Part shown: in pieces, positions 1 to 7,619 of the stretch
Position numbering within the stretch: the first letter of the stretch is position 1
How the letters are laid out: each line of letters begins with the position of its first letter
Assembly (NCBI RefSeq): GCF_002846365.1
Contig: NZ_PJMW01000002.1
Span: 1,302,001 to 1,366,000 of the forward strand
Direction of reading: 5' to 3'
From: Nocardia fluminea
GTDB lineage: Bacteria > Actinomycetota > Actinomycetes > Mycobacteriales > Mycobacteriaceae
Length of the DNA stretch: 64,000 nucleotides
Position numbers and translations under genes: made by a program
The notes under the pieces: generated by a model
What the model was told of the DNA's origin: nothing
Seen by the model: the letters and a program-made list of their open reading frames with translations, nothing else
Databases searched by the model: none

Positions 1-5
1 TCCCC

Positions 6-194
6 GTGTTGATCCAGTACGACGACGACAAGCCGATTCGATACTCGCGTGAGAGGACATCGAACCTTGCGGATGACGCCGACGGCCTTCTTGGTGTTTC
101 GCTCGGCCCCAACTCAGTTCTCGCAAGGATGGAGATCGTCGACCCGGACTGGGAGAAGCCAGTCGATTCCGAAGGCGACACGAGTGGCAATTGA
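6..194 (+). CDS. Hypothetical protein, possibly a C-terminal fragment
   Basis: A 62-residue acidic reading frame starts with GTG at the very edge of the window and is open to the left, so it may be the tail of a longer gene. It contains Asp-rich segments (YDDDK near the start, VDPDWEKP near the end) and no motif I recognise. Codon use has the G/C-rich third positions expected here, which is the main reason to list it. It lies upstream of the mobile-element genes and could be element cargo or its left-hand neighbour. No function is proposed. Confidence 0.35.
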   Translation: MLIQYDDDKPIRYSRERTSNLADDADGLLGVSLGPNSVLARMEIVDPDWEKPVDSEGDTSGN

Positions 195-887
195 TCCTGT
201 ACTGGGTTGGGCTGTAGCCCGCAGGGACTGACTACCGGCCTGCTCTCCGCACACTCGGGTGACTTCCCTTCCTCTGCTTCCTCGTCCTGGCCATCCCTGA
301 ACTGAGGGAGGTCGTGTCAACGGCGCTCTCCCCTTGACCCGTCCGAGTGAGGTCAGAAAATTGGGCCATGAGGAGCCAACTCGACCCGCGGGTTCCCGCC
401 GACCTCCCAGCGGATTCCGTTCAGCAATTCGTCGCACCTGGTGAGCGGCTGGTGATCGGGACTCATGCCGCGGGTTCCGGGTGGACTGGTGACGGCGTGG
501 TGAGCGTCTACGCGGGTTCGGTAGACAGGGTCTTCCGAGGCAATCGAGCGAAGCTCGTGCGGCAGCACCGTATGGGAGTCGGTGAGCTGGTGGCCGTCGA
601 TCGGGGCATATGCCGGCTGAATCGGGCTCGGGAATTCCGTTCAGCAATCCGCAGCTTGGTCCTCGTCGGCCTCGTCCACTGCTCAGAGTCGATGCTGTGG
701 TGAGCTTTCAGAGGTTCCGGCGTCTGCTGATAGCGCGTGCTCGTCGCCGACGTGCCGACGCGCCCGCGACCGGAGCGTGCGTAGGTAGCGGTTGCGCGTC
801 GTAGCGCGGCGGCGGCGCGCACGCGCCGCCGCAGGCGCCTTGACTCTATATAGCGAATTTCAGCAACAACCCGCGAAGGTGGCTGGT
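195..887. other. About 690 bp without a convincing gene
   Basis: Reading frames here (for example a 118-codon frame on the plus strand from 347) have no recognisable motif and atypical composition. I see no gene I would defend. The stretch contains the short word TTCAGCAA at about 420, 640 and 858, and a GC-rich hairpin near its right end. It may be a degraded accessory gene or the non-coding left part of the integrative element. Confidence 0.5.
809..832 (-). terminator. GC-rich hairpin downstream of the GntR gene
   Basis: An 11-bp perfect inverted repeat (809-819 with 822-832) with a 2-nt loop lies about 55 bp past the GntR stop codon. There is no clear T-tract, as is usual for actinobacterial terminators. 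It could also be a GC-rich microsatellite of no function. Confidence 0.35.
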
Positions 888-1412
888 TCAGACCTTCGGG
901 TGGCGGATTTGGCTGATCCTGCTTTTGGTCAGGCCGAGATGCTGGGCGATCTCCGTCGCGGTGAGACCGGCTGTGTAGGCGTCTTCGATGGCTGCTTGGC
1001 GGATGCTGGACAGCTCGGCAAGGCGGATCTGGTACTGGGTGCTCAGCTCGGTCGCGAGCCTCGCACGAAGAATTGGGTCGGGAGTTGCTCGGATGCGTTC
1101 GATCTCACCGACCGGCTCCTGAGGCAAAGCACCGTGGTTGTCCGGGAGTTGTTCAGCAACAAAAGATCCGCGGCGCGGGACGGTTCGGACGAGGCCCCTC
1201 GACTTCAACAGTCGGATCGCCTCGCGGATGACGATCTCTGAGACGCCGTAGCGTTCAGCCATCTCGGACTGGCTGGGTAGGGCTGAGCCCGGGTGCAGAG
1301 AACCGTTGTGTATCTGCCGCGCGTACTCGTCTGCGATACGTTCGTACGCTGGTTTCGGCGGCGTTCCGCCCGTACCTCTACCTGATGCCTGTGAGAGTTC
1401 GGGTTTCGACAC
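888..1412 (-). CDS. GntR-family repressor with a second C-terminal helix-turn-helix
   Basis: The 174-residue product has a GntR winged helix at about residues 19-87 (the YARQIHNG, LPSQSEMAERYGVS and REAIRLLKSRGLV segments are typical). No FCD or UTRA ligand domain follows. Instead the last 35 residues form a second helix-turn-helix (AYTAGLTATEIAQHLGLT then KSRISQIR) like sigma-70 region 4. The GTG at 1412 is chosen because a GGAGGAGG ribosome-binding site sits just upstream. GntR repressors of the KorSA type control replication and transfer genes in pSAM2-like elements. That role here is inferred from position in the element and divergence from the HD gene. Confidence 0.8.
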   Translation of the reverse strand: MSKPELSQASGRGTGGTPPKPAYERIADEYARQIHNGSLHPGSALPSQSEMAERYGVSEIVIREAIRLLKSRGLVRTVPRRGSFVAEQLPDNHGALPQEPVGEIERIRATPDPILRARLATELSTQYQIRLAELSSIRQAAIEDAYTAGLTATEIAQHLGLTKSRISQIRHPKV

Positions 1413-1528
1413 GGCAGCCTCCTCCGGTGGTATCAGCTGAGTTTGGCATGGCCCCACGCCCTCAAGTCGGTATGGAGGGGTGCCATCCCTTCCTTGGCTA
1501 CCGGCGGGCGACAGCGGCCACGCGTAGG

Positions 1529-2065
1529 ATGGAGGGCGTGAATGAGGCCTTTGCGGAACTCCTTGCGCCGCTGACAGACTCGCGTCGCGCTCATTCGATC
1601 GCTGTGGGCGAGCGCATGCAGAGCGTTGCTGACCGGTTGCCGATTGAACTCCGCGAGGATGCTGTCACAGCGGCATTCCTGCACGATGTCGGTTACCGGG
1701 GCGGCGAAACGGGATTCCATCCGATCGACGGTGCGCGGTTACTTCGATCGCTGGGCTACTCGCCTGCGACCTGCCATATCGTGGCGTTCCATACGGCCAG
1801 CGTGGTGGAGGCCGAAGTGCGCGGGCTCGACCCGCATGTGTTCGATGAGTTCGTGCTCGACGGCGTGCCCGGGCTCGCGATGGCCGATGACTTCATGTGG
1901 TGGGCCGACCTGTCGACCGGTCCGGCCGGTGAGTCCTTCACCGTGGACGAGCGGATATCCGAGATTTTGACTCGGTATGAGGTGGGCAGCATCGTGCACA
2001 CCGCGATCACGCGGGCACAGCCGTACCTGACGGCGGCGGCTCAGCGCGCGGCAGGATCGATGTAG
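1529..2065 (+). CDS. HD-domain protein
   Basis: This 178-residue protein has an HD phosphohydrolase signature: an early His in RRAHSIAV at about residue 19 and the metal-binding pair in FLHDVGY at about residue 53, followed by a conserved-looking HIVAFHT segment. HD proteins hydrolyse phosphoester bonds, often of nucleotides; the substrate cannot be read from the sequence. HD genes of this size are frequent in actinobacterial integrative elements next to NUDIX genes. The ATG at 1529 is chosen; a GTG at 1538 is possible. Its 3' end overlaps the convergent NUDIX gene by 25 bp, so the two transcripts are antisense at their ends. Confidence 0.75.
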   Translation: MEGVNEAFAELLAPLTDSRRAHSIAVGERMQSVADRLPIELREDAVTAAFLHDVGYRGGETGFHPIDGARLLRSLGYSPATCHIVAFHTASVVEAEVRGLDPHVFDEFVLDGVPGLAMADDFMWWADLSTGPAGESFTVDERISEILTRYEVGSIVHTAITRAQPYLTAAAQRAAGSM

Positions 2066-2523
2066 GGCTCATCCTCACTGAGTGCCCAGTCGATGCGCTT
2101 GCGCTGACTTGGGTCCATATTGAGTGTTTCCAGGTCCGCAATGGGTACCCATACGACCCGTGTGCTTTCGCTGCTCGTCGTCGGCTCACCGCCGATCGCT
2201 TTGGCGCGGTAGATTACGGTGAACTCCTGGCGCACTTCATCGTTGCTTGTGTAGTGGATGACGTGCGTCGGGTCGGTGAAGATGCCGACAATTCCGGTCA
2301 GCTCGATGATGACGCCGGTTTCCTCCTCGGTCTCGCGAATCGCCGTTCGACTGAGTGATTCGCCGGGGTCGTGTGCCCCACCGGGCATTGACCAGTTGCC
2401 GTTGTCGGATCGACAGATCAGCAGAACGGCATCGTCCCGCCGAACGAATGCGCCGGCACTTGGCCTGACGCTGTTCGCTGCGGGGGCGTTCGGATCCTGG
2501 TGATAGTCGATTCGGCGTCCCAT
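2041..2523 (-). CDS. NUDIX hydrolase, Pif-like in context
   Basis: A 160-residue protein with a complete NUDIX box at residues 48-71: GGAHDPGESL, then REtxEE with TGV, matching G-x5-E-x7-R-E-U-x-E-E-x-G-U. This predicts hydrolysis of a nucleoside diphosphate-X compound. The immunity protein Pif of the integrative element pSAM2 carries a NUDIX motif, so a role in preventing redundant transfer is possible, but that is inference from element type. The gene starts 5 bp after the stop codon of the XRE regulator gene on the same strand, so the two probably form an operon. Confidence 0.85.
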   Translation of the reverse strand: MGRRIDYHQDPNAPAANSVRPSAGAFVRRDDAVLLICRSDNGNWSMPGGAHDPGESLSRTAIRETEEETGVIIELTGIVGIFTDPTHVIHYTSNDEVRQEFTVIYRAKAIGGEPTTSSESTRVVWVPIADLETLNMDPSQRKRIDWALSEDEPYIDPAAR

Positions 2524-2528
2524 CTACC

Positions 2529-3269
2529 TCAGGGTAGTGCGGGGGTCACGCCCAGAGCCCATACCGCTTCGAACGAGTCCATGTAGTACGCAAACAAGCG
2601 CCCACCGCGGACCTGTTGCAGGTGCTGCACTGGTGACTTCGCTGCGTATGCGCCGTAGCTGTGGGTATTGAGCAGCATCGAGTCATCGAACCGGTAGATG
2701 CTGTTGTAGAGCGGTGTCTGGTGTGTTCGGATCTCGACGGTCGGCAGCTCGGTCGTCTCGGCCAGATATTCCAGTGTCGATTTGCAGCGCTGAGGCAGTG
2801 AGGCCAGACCTTCCTCCTGTGCGCGCTTGTAGACCTCGGCGCACGTGTGGTCGCCGAGGAGGATACGAATCCGGGCACCCTCGGCGGCCTTCTGCTTGAC
2901 GACGTTAACGAAGTCCAGCGATTCGACCAGAAATCCGCCTGCGTAGACGAGAACGTCGATGTTGTTCTGCGCCTGCCGCATAAGGGAGCGCCAGACCTCG
3001 TGCGGTACCTCCGGGCGTGTCGGCCAAATCTGTACGAGTTCCGAGAGAGACGCATTCGCAGACCGCGTCCCGGCGAGCAATTCGGGCCACAGGTACGTCT
3101 CGTCGCGACCGAGCTCCTTGGCCACCTGCAAGCGCATCGTTGGGTGCGGGCAACGGCCCTGGGTGATCCACCTTTCGACCGTCTTGGTCGACACCTCAAG
3201 CCGCTCGGCGAGGCCGTGCTTGGTCAGGTTCACGGCATCCATTGCGCCGCGCAGTCTTTCGTTCCCCAT
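2529..3269 (-). CDS. XRE-type regulator with a PLD-like C-terminal domain
   Basis: The 246-residue product begins with a helix-turn-helix (about residues 5-45: LTKHGLAERLEVS, TKTVERWITQGRCP). A C-terminal domain of about 160 residues follows, with segments VLVYAGGFL, RIRILLGDH, LYNSIYRFDDSMLLNTHSYG and YMDSFEAVW. This layout is common in actinobacterial regulators and resembles the phospholipase-D-like DUF5919 domain; I recall that name rather than having searched it. The canonical HxK pair of active PLD enzymes is not clear, so a ligand-sensing role is as likely as catalysis. ATG at 3269 is preferred over 3278. Repeated GGGACA-type words upstream suggest autoregulation. Confidence 0.75.
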   Translation of the reverse strand: MGNERLRGAMDAVNLTKHGLAERLEVSTKTVERWITQGRCPHPTMRLQVAKELGRDETYLWPELLAGTRSANASLSELVQIWPTRPEVPHEVWRSLMRQAQNNIDVLVYAGGFLVESLDFVNVVKQKAAEGARIRILLGDHTCAEVYKRAQEEGLASLPQRCKSTLEYLAETTELPTVEIRTHQTPLYNSIYRFDDSMLLNTHSYGAYAAKSPVQHLQQVRGGRLFAYYMDSFEAVWALGVTPALP

Positions 3270-3284
3270 GGAACCCATCGTACA

Positions 3285-3330
3285 GGACAAGTGTCCCCAA
3301 ATGTCCCGATAGGCGGGTTTTTGTGTCCCT
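3285..3330. promoter_or_regulatory. Candidate operator array upstream of the XRE regulator
   Basis: The 144-bp gap between the divergent XRE and Pra-like genes holds a perfect inverted repeat GGACA-AG-TGTCC at 3285-3296. Two more TGTCCC words follow at about 3302 and 3324. Spaced inverted and direct copies of one word next to a DNA-binding regulator gene are typical of an autoregulated operator. Binding by the XRE protein is inferred. Confidence 0.5.
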
Positions 3331-3413
3331 ATGTGTCGTCAGATCCTTGATGTAGGCGAGATGCGAAGCAGCTCTCCACACAAGAAGACCCACTGACACA
3401 AGGAGATTCGACC

Positions 3414-3860
3414 ATGGCACTCAAGGACATGTGGATTCCGACCGACTTCGCCGCAGTCTTCCCCCAGGGTCTGATGCTGGTGGGCGCGATCGAGGCGGAC
3501 GAGGAGTTCAGCTCGGACCGGAATGCGCCCAAGCGGCAGAAGATCGACATGGACCGCGAGGGCAACGGCTCCCGTAAGCGGATGTGGAAGGCCACGGTCA
3601 TGGACCCGGCCGGTGCGGGCAAGGGTGCGAAGAACACCGGCCTGGACATCACTTTCATTGCCGATGTCATGCCCTCGCCGCCGGCGGACGAGGTCGCGCC
3701 CGGCTTCCGCCCGATCGTGCTGGAAGGGCTGATGCTCAAGCCGCGCGTGACCGGTAACGGCGAGTTCAAGTCGATCGGTTTCTACATCCGCGCGACCGGG
3801 ATCAAGGGCGACAAGTCCGGTGCCAGGGTCAACAACCTCGCCGCAGACAAGGCCGCGTGA
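3414..3860 (+). CDS. Pra-like replication/integration/excision activator
   Basis: A 148-residue soluble protein starting at ATG 3414 after an AAGGAG ribosome-binding site. Its pattern fits the small actinobacterial proteins annotated as plasmid replication, integration and excision activators: an early FPQGLMLVG, a central Q..D....W...V.D stretch, and a late YIRATG motif. In pSAM2 the Pra activator switches on the rep-xis-int genes. It is the first gene of a long plus-strand run with mostly overlapping start and stop codons (3414 to 7619). The match is by eye, so the family call is moderate. Confidence 0.55.
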   Translation: MALKDMWIPTDFAAVFPQGLMLVGAIEADEEFSSDRNAPKRQKIDMDREGNGSRKRMWKATVMDPAGAGKGAKNTGLDITFIADVMPSPPADEVAPGFRPIVLEGLMLKPRVTGNGEFKSIGFYIRATGIKGDKSGARVNNLAADKAA

Positions 3861-4144
3861 TCGTCATGACCTATTTCAGTGCGGACGCGGGTGTGTCGCT
3901 CGCTACCTCGGCGGTCTACCACGAAGCTCGGCCGGAGTCCGGTGACGACGCGGGTAGTCGTGCCTTCATTCGGATCGGTTTCGTCATGGAATACGGCCAG
4001 GTGAGCGTGTCGGTTTCGATTGAGGATGCGCGAGTGCTGGCCGAGCAGCTCCCCGGACTGGTCATGGCCCACGATGCCGCCGAGCACGAGAAGACTCTGA
4101 TCAAGACGGCGGCTGAGATCGACTCCGCGCGACTGGCGGCGTAG
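3857..4144 (+). CDS. Hypothetical AICE protein
   Basis: A 95-residue protein whose GTG overlaps the stop of the Pra-like gene (an ATG at 3866 is the alternative). The middle reads as a beta-rich segment (FIRIGFVMEYGQVSVSVSIED) followed by a helix (ARVLAEQLPGLV). No family is recognised with certainty. Translational coupling places it in the element's plus-strand operon. Confidence 0.65.
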   Translation: MIVMTYFSADAGVSLATSAVYHEARPESGDDAGSRAFIRIGFVMEYGQVSVSVSIEDARVLAEQLPGLVMAHDAAEHEKTLIKTAAEIDSARLAA

Positions 4145-4146
4145 CG

Positions 4147-4746
4147 ATGGATACGGCGGATCAGAAGTCCAAAGGCGGTATGCGGTGGGCGATCTGGTCC
4201 GCTGTCCTCGTTATCGCCGGTATCGGTGCTGCGGCGTTCGTGTTGTCGTTCGCCGCATTGCAAGACCTCGCGATCATCGCCGGCACTCACCCCAGTCTGG
4301 CCTGGCTGTTCCCGGTGATCGTCGACGGCACGATCGTTCAGGCCACGATGGCGGTGATCGTGCTCGGGCCGAATGCGCCGGAGCGGTCCTGGTTCTCGCG
4401 GGTGTTGCTGGTCGGGGCTGCGGTCTCGGTCGGTAGCAACGCGATCCACGCCTACATCACCGGCCACGGTATCGGTGGGGCGTTCATGGCCGCGATCCCA
4501 CCGTTGGCGCTGCTCATCGATACCCACGGTCTGGCGCTGCTTCTCCGTGCGGCACAACGGGTTTCGGCACCTGCTGACCCCGTCGACACCGTTTCCGAAC
4601 CTGCCGATGACCCTGCGCCCGATGTGGTGCCCGCGGTCACCACACCTGCCCCGGCCCTCTCGCCGGTGCACTCCTTCCACACTCCTCCGCGCACGGTTGC
4701 TCCGTTGCTGCCTGTCGCGGTCCCGATCCCTACAGGGGGCAACTGA
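4147..4746 (+). CDS. DUF2637 membrane protein, spread-like
   Basis: The 199-residue product has about four hydrophobic segments between residues 12 and 135 (starting AIWSAVLVIAGIGAAAFVLS), with a conserved-looking GTHPSLAWLFPVIVDGTI motif, then a proline-rich cytoplasmic tail. This is the DUF2637 layout seen in SpdB-type spread proteins of Streptomyces plasmids and AICEs. Those proteins help move transferred DNA between hyphal compartments. It lies two codons after the previous gene and immediately upstream of further transfer genes. Confidence 0.75.
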   Translation: MDTADQKSKGGMRWAIWSAVLVIAGIGAAAFVLSFAALQDLAIIAGTHPSLAWLFPVIVDGTIVQATMAVIVLGPNAPERSWFSRVLLVGAAVSVGSNAIHAYITGHGIGGAFMAAIPPLALLIDTHGLALLLRAAQRVSAPADPVDTVSEPADDPAPDVVPAVTTPAPALSPVHSFHTPPRTVAPLLPVAVPIPTGGN

Positions 4747-4747
4747 A

Positions 4748-4954
4748 ATGCCTGAAAACTCGTTCATGACCACGCTGGTCTCGGCCTTCGACAACACGTT
4801 GGAGGTGGAGTACCGGGAGTGCGTCGGCCTCGTCACCGTCGATATCGGTCGCCAGGCCCAACTGTTTTTGACTCCGGCCGATGCTGCTGTCGTCGCGGAG
4901 AAGCTGCTGGCCGCCCTCGATGTCTACGCCTCGACGTTGCGGGCGGTGGCGTGA
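4748..4954 (+). CDS. Small hypothetical AICE protein
   Basis: A 68-residue protein (start MPENSFMTTLVSAFDN) just 1 bp after the DUF2637 gene and overlapping the translocase start. Its middle (VDIGRQAQLFLTPADAAVVAEKLLAALD) resembles the beta-strand-plus-helix of the 3857 product, so the two may be distant paralogs. No function is assigned. It is easily missed because a longer overlapping frame contains it. Confidence 0.65.
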   Translation: MPENSFMTTLVSAFDNTLEVEYRECVGLVTVDIGRQAQLFLTPADAAVVAEKLLAALDVYASTLRAVA

Positions 4955-6261
4955 TGATCACGACCATTGTCGCGCTCTCGACAGTCATCGCCACTGGTGT
5001 GCTGCTGTGGTGGCGTCACCTCGACGGTGTCATCTACCCCGGCCAGGAGGTCGACCCCCTCGCGGGAGTGCCGGCGGATTTGCGTACCGCCGCTCTGATC
5101 CTGACCGATCTCCGCCACCAGAGGCTGATGTGGTCGGTGGTGGGCCTGGGCTCGGACGGGAACTGGCCCAGCGTGCTGTCGGCGGACCTGATCGAGTCCG
5201 GCGCCGTGCTCGACGTACAGATGGTCGGCGGTCAGAAACTCTCGGACTGGACCAACACCGAAACCACCGACGCTCTCGCGCAGTACCTCGGTGTCCCGAA
5301 AGTCCTCGTGTCCCAAACCTCGCCCGGTTTCCTGCGGGTGGAACTGCGGACCTTCGACACCCTCGCCGCCTCGGTCACCGCGCCTGGCCTGGCCTGGACC
5401 GGGGTCGATCTGGAAGCCGTGGCGGTCGGGGTGCGCGAAGACGGCCGAACCTGGCTACTGCGTGTCCTCTACGCCCACATCCTGCTGGCCGGGGCGACCG
5501 GTTCGGGTAAGGGCTCGGTGCTGTGGTCGATCATCAACGGCATCGGACCCGCGATCAAAGCCGGGGTCGTAGATGTGTGGATGGCAGATCCCAAGGGCGG
5601 CATGGAATTCGGTCGCGGCTCACGAATGTGGGTCCGGTTCGAATGGACCGCTGACGGCATCCTCGCGATGCTCACCGAAGCCGTCCGCCTGATGGATGAG
5701 CGTTCGGATCGTCTGCGTAGTGCCGGTGTCCGCAAGTGGTATCCGTCCACCGACGAACCGCTGATTCTGATCGTCATCGATGAGGCTGCCGCCCTGTCGT
5801 CGTATGCGAACCGTGAGCAGCAGGAACAGTTCCGCCAGTTCACCGGCCTGTTGTTGTCGAAAGGCCGTGCGGTCGGTGTCTCGGTGATCGCGGCGTTGCA
5901 GGACCCGTCGAAGGAGACGATGCCGAACCGGCAACTGTTCCCGGTTCGGGTGGGTTTGCGTCTGGACGAGCCGACACAGACCGCGATGGTCCACGGCCAA
6001 GGCGCGAAAGACCGGGGTGCGTTGTGCCACGAGATCCCCGACACCACACCCGGTGTCGGCTACGTCGGCGAAGACGGCACTACCGAGTTCGTTCGGGTCC
6101 GCGCCTTCTGGATCTCCGACGAGCAGGTCGACGCGATCGTGGATGCCTTCTCGCCGGTCCCGATGGCCCCTGCGCCCCCGGTGGATGACGATTTCGACCC
6201 GGCCACCTTCGACCCCGACCACATCCCCGGTGAGGACGACGAGCAGGGGTGGGCGGCATGA
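4954..6261 (+). CDS. FtsK/SpoIIIE-type DNA translocase (TraB/TraSA-like)
   Basis: A 435-residue ATPase with one N-terminal membrane segment (about residues 3-20), Walker A GATGSGKGS at about 180-188, and Walker B LILIVIDEAA at about 270. The VDPKGGME-like segment (here MADPKGGMEFGRG) and SVIAALQDPSKE are typical of AICE TraB proteins. These hexameric motors move double-stranded plasmid DNA between mycelial cells without a type IV secretion system. The start overlaps the stop of the previous gene. The usual larger N-terminal region is missing; a separate protein at 7616 resembles it. Confidence 0.9.
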   Translation: MITTIVALSTVIATGVLLWWRHLDGVIYPGQEVDPLAGVPADLRTAALILTDLRHQRLMWSVVGLGSDGNWPSVLSADLIESGAVLDVQMVGGQKLSDWTNTETTDALAQYLGVPKVLVSQTSPGFLRVELRTFDTLAASVTAPGLAWTGVDLEAVAVGVREDGRTWLLRVLYAHILLAGATGSGKGSVLWSIINGIGPAIKAGVVDVWMADPKGGMEFGRGSRMWVRFEWTADGILAMLTEAVRLMDERSDRLRSAGVRKWYPSTDEPLILIVIDEAAALSSYANREQQEQFRQFTGLLLSKGRAVGVSVIAALQDPSKETMPNRQLFPVRVGLRLDEPTQTAMVHGQGAKDRGALCHEIPDTTPGVGYVGEDGTTEFVRVRAFWISDEQVDAIVDAFSPVPMAPAPPVDDDFDPATFDPDHIPGEDDEQGWAA

Positions 6262-6578
6262 AACGCGGCCTGATCACCGAATCCCATGTCGTCATCTACT
6301 GCGACACCTGCGGAGACATCCTCACCGACGCTGACGGTGAGTCGATCTGCTTCGACTCCACCAACCAAGCCGTGTCGTTCCTCGGCGTGAAGCTCGGCGG
6401 GTGGGCTTACGACGGTGACCGGATCACCTGCGACGCCTGCGCGGCTACCGCTGAATGCGAAGCCAATGGGCATCGCTGGCCGCCGACCTGGCAACAGGCG
6501 ATCTGGCCCGCCTCGACCGCCGAAGCCGCCTGCAACACCTGCGGCATCACCAAATCCGAACTCACACAGGAGAACTGA
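6258..6578 (+). CDS. Small protein with zinc-binding Cys pairs
   Basis: A 106-residue product starting at an ATG that overlaps the translocase stop (ATGA). It has three CxxC motifs: CDTCGD near residue 15, CDACA near 60 and CNTCG near 95. This pattern suggests a zinc-ribbon protein. Function unknown; it is co-transcribed with transfer genes. Confidence 0.65.
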   Translation: MKRGLITESHVVIYCDTCGDILTDADGESICFDSTNQAVSFLGVKLGGWAYDGDRITCDACAATAECEANGHRWPPTWQQAIWPASTAEAACNTCGITKSELTQEN

Positions 6579-6580
6579 CC

Positions 6581-6775
6581 ATGGCACGCAAGAACACCAC
6601 CCACACCGACAACGACCTCGCTGACGTGATCGACTTCGCCGCCCGGAGTCGGTGCCGCTCGGAAGCTCGTGGCCTGGACCCGATCGCCGTGGCGGTGACG
6701 ATGCTCGCCGAGACCGGTACCGCGCCGGCGTGGAACGACTACGACGATGTCGCCGGTTGGGATGACGCGGCATGA
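6581..6775 (+). CDS. Small hypothetical AICE protein
   Basis: A 64-residue protein starting at ATG 6581 behind an AGGAG ribosome-binding site, ending acidic (DYDDVAGWDDAA). Its stop overlaps the start of the methylase gene. No domain is recognised; operon position and a good ribosome-binding site support it being real. Confidence 0.55.
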   Translation: MARKNTTHTDNDLADVIDFAARSRCRSEARGLDPIAVAVTMLAETGTAPAWNDYDDVAGWDDAA

Positions 6776-7449
6776 ACAGCTCATCTCGTCCCCGCCTGCT
6801 CGACCTGTACTGCAAGGCCGGTGGCGCTTCCATGGGCTACCACCGTGCAGGGTTCGACGTGACCGGCGTGGACATCGAGCCGCAACCGCGGTACCCGTTC
6901 ACCTTCGTTCAGGGTGACGCGCTGGAGTTTCTGACCGCTCACGGCCACGAGTTCGACGCTATCGCCGCGTCTCCTCCTTGCCACGATCACACCCCGCTGT
7001 CCTCGCGTGCCGGGGTCAACGGTTCGGGCTGGTTGCTCGGCGCGACCCTGGACCTGCTCGCCGCGCAGCCGGTGCCATGGGTGGTCGAGAACGTGATGGG
7101 CGCGGACATGCGCGCTGACGCGGTGCTGTGTGGGTCGATGTTCGGGCTACGGACCTACCGGCACCGCAAATTCGCCATCGATACCCGTATCCCGTGGTTG
7201 CCCGCGGTGCCGTGGCATCCGGCCCATACCGCCCGGACCTCGACCAAGAAGCGTCGCCGTGACTTCGACGCCGGCATGAACATCTCGATCACCGGCGATG
7301 TCGGTTCCTGGCTCGGTCCGGCGTGCATGGGCATCGACTGGATGACCGGTTCCGAACTCGCCCAAGCCATCCCACCCGCCTACACCCACCACCTCGGCCT
7401 GCACCTGCTCGACCACCTCGATAACACCATCGGCTTGGAGGCGGCATGA
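6772..7449 (+). CDS. Small cytosine-5 DNA methyltransferase-like protein
   Basis: A 225-residue protein with the S-adenosylmethionine-binding start LLDLYCKAGGASMGYHRAGF, an acidic GVDIEPQP loop, the catalytic Pro-Cys motif IV as ASPPCHDHTPLS at about residues 63-74, and motif VI as VENVMG at about 104. The later QRxR-like motif is reduced to TYRHRKF. It is shorter than most C5 methylases and matches the small methylases of actinophages and integrative elements. No restriction endonuclease gene is nearby, so it is an orphan that may protect the element from host nucleases. Confidence 0.8.
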   Translation: MNSSSRPRLLDLYCKAGGASMGYHRAGFDVTGVDIEPQPRYPFTFVQGDALEFLTAHGHEFDAIAASPPCHDHTPLSSRAGVNGSGWLLGATLDLLAAQPVPWVVENVMGADMRADAVLCGSMFGLRTYRHRKFAIDTRIPWLPAVPWHPAHTARTSTKKRRRDFDAGMNISITGDVGSWLGPACMGIDWMTGSELAQAIPPAYTHHLGLHLLDHLDNTIGLEAA

Positions 7450-7619
7450 ACAACAGCGACCCATCCAAACCTGTTCGCAGACAACCGAACCCGGTCGTGC
7501 AGGCCGCTGCCGCCAGGACCCGCAAGCGTCGCAAGATCGTCACCTTGCCGACCGATCCCACGCCAGGACAACTGCCGCTGTTTCCCGCGTCCGACCTCGA
7601 TCCGGAGGCCCGTCGATGA
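7446..7619 (+). CDS. Small basic hypothetical protein
   Basis: A 57-residue protein (MNNSDPSKPVRR...) with a basic middle (ARTRKRRKI) and an acidic end. Its ATG overlaps the methylase stop and its stop overlaps the next start, so it fits the ATGA coupling seen along this operon. It may bind DNA, but no fold is visible. Confidence 0.55.
   Translation: MNNSDPSKPVRRQPNPVVQAAAARTRKRRKIVTLPTDPTPGQLPLFPASDLDPEARR

Noticed and set aside
347..703. A 118-codon plus-strand frame as a gene in the left region
   Set aside because: No motif, no ribosome-binding site and irregular codon use; the antisense 177-codon frame is no better.
1..900. attL of the AICE in the window
   Set aside because: I looked for the 3' tRNA-Thr sequence (words like GAATCGAACTCGCGACC) near the left edge and did not find it.
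3329..3769. Minus-strand 146-codon frame opposite the Pra-like gene
   Set aside because: Antisense to a gene with a good ribosome-binding site and operon coupling; no domain in the minus frame.
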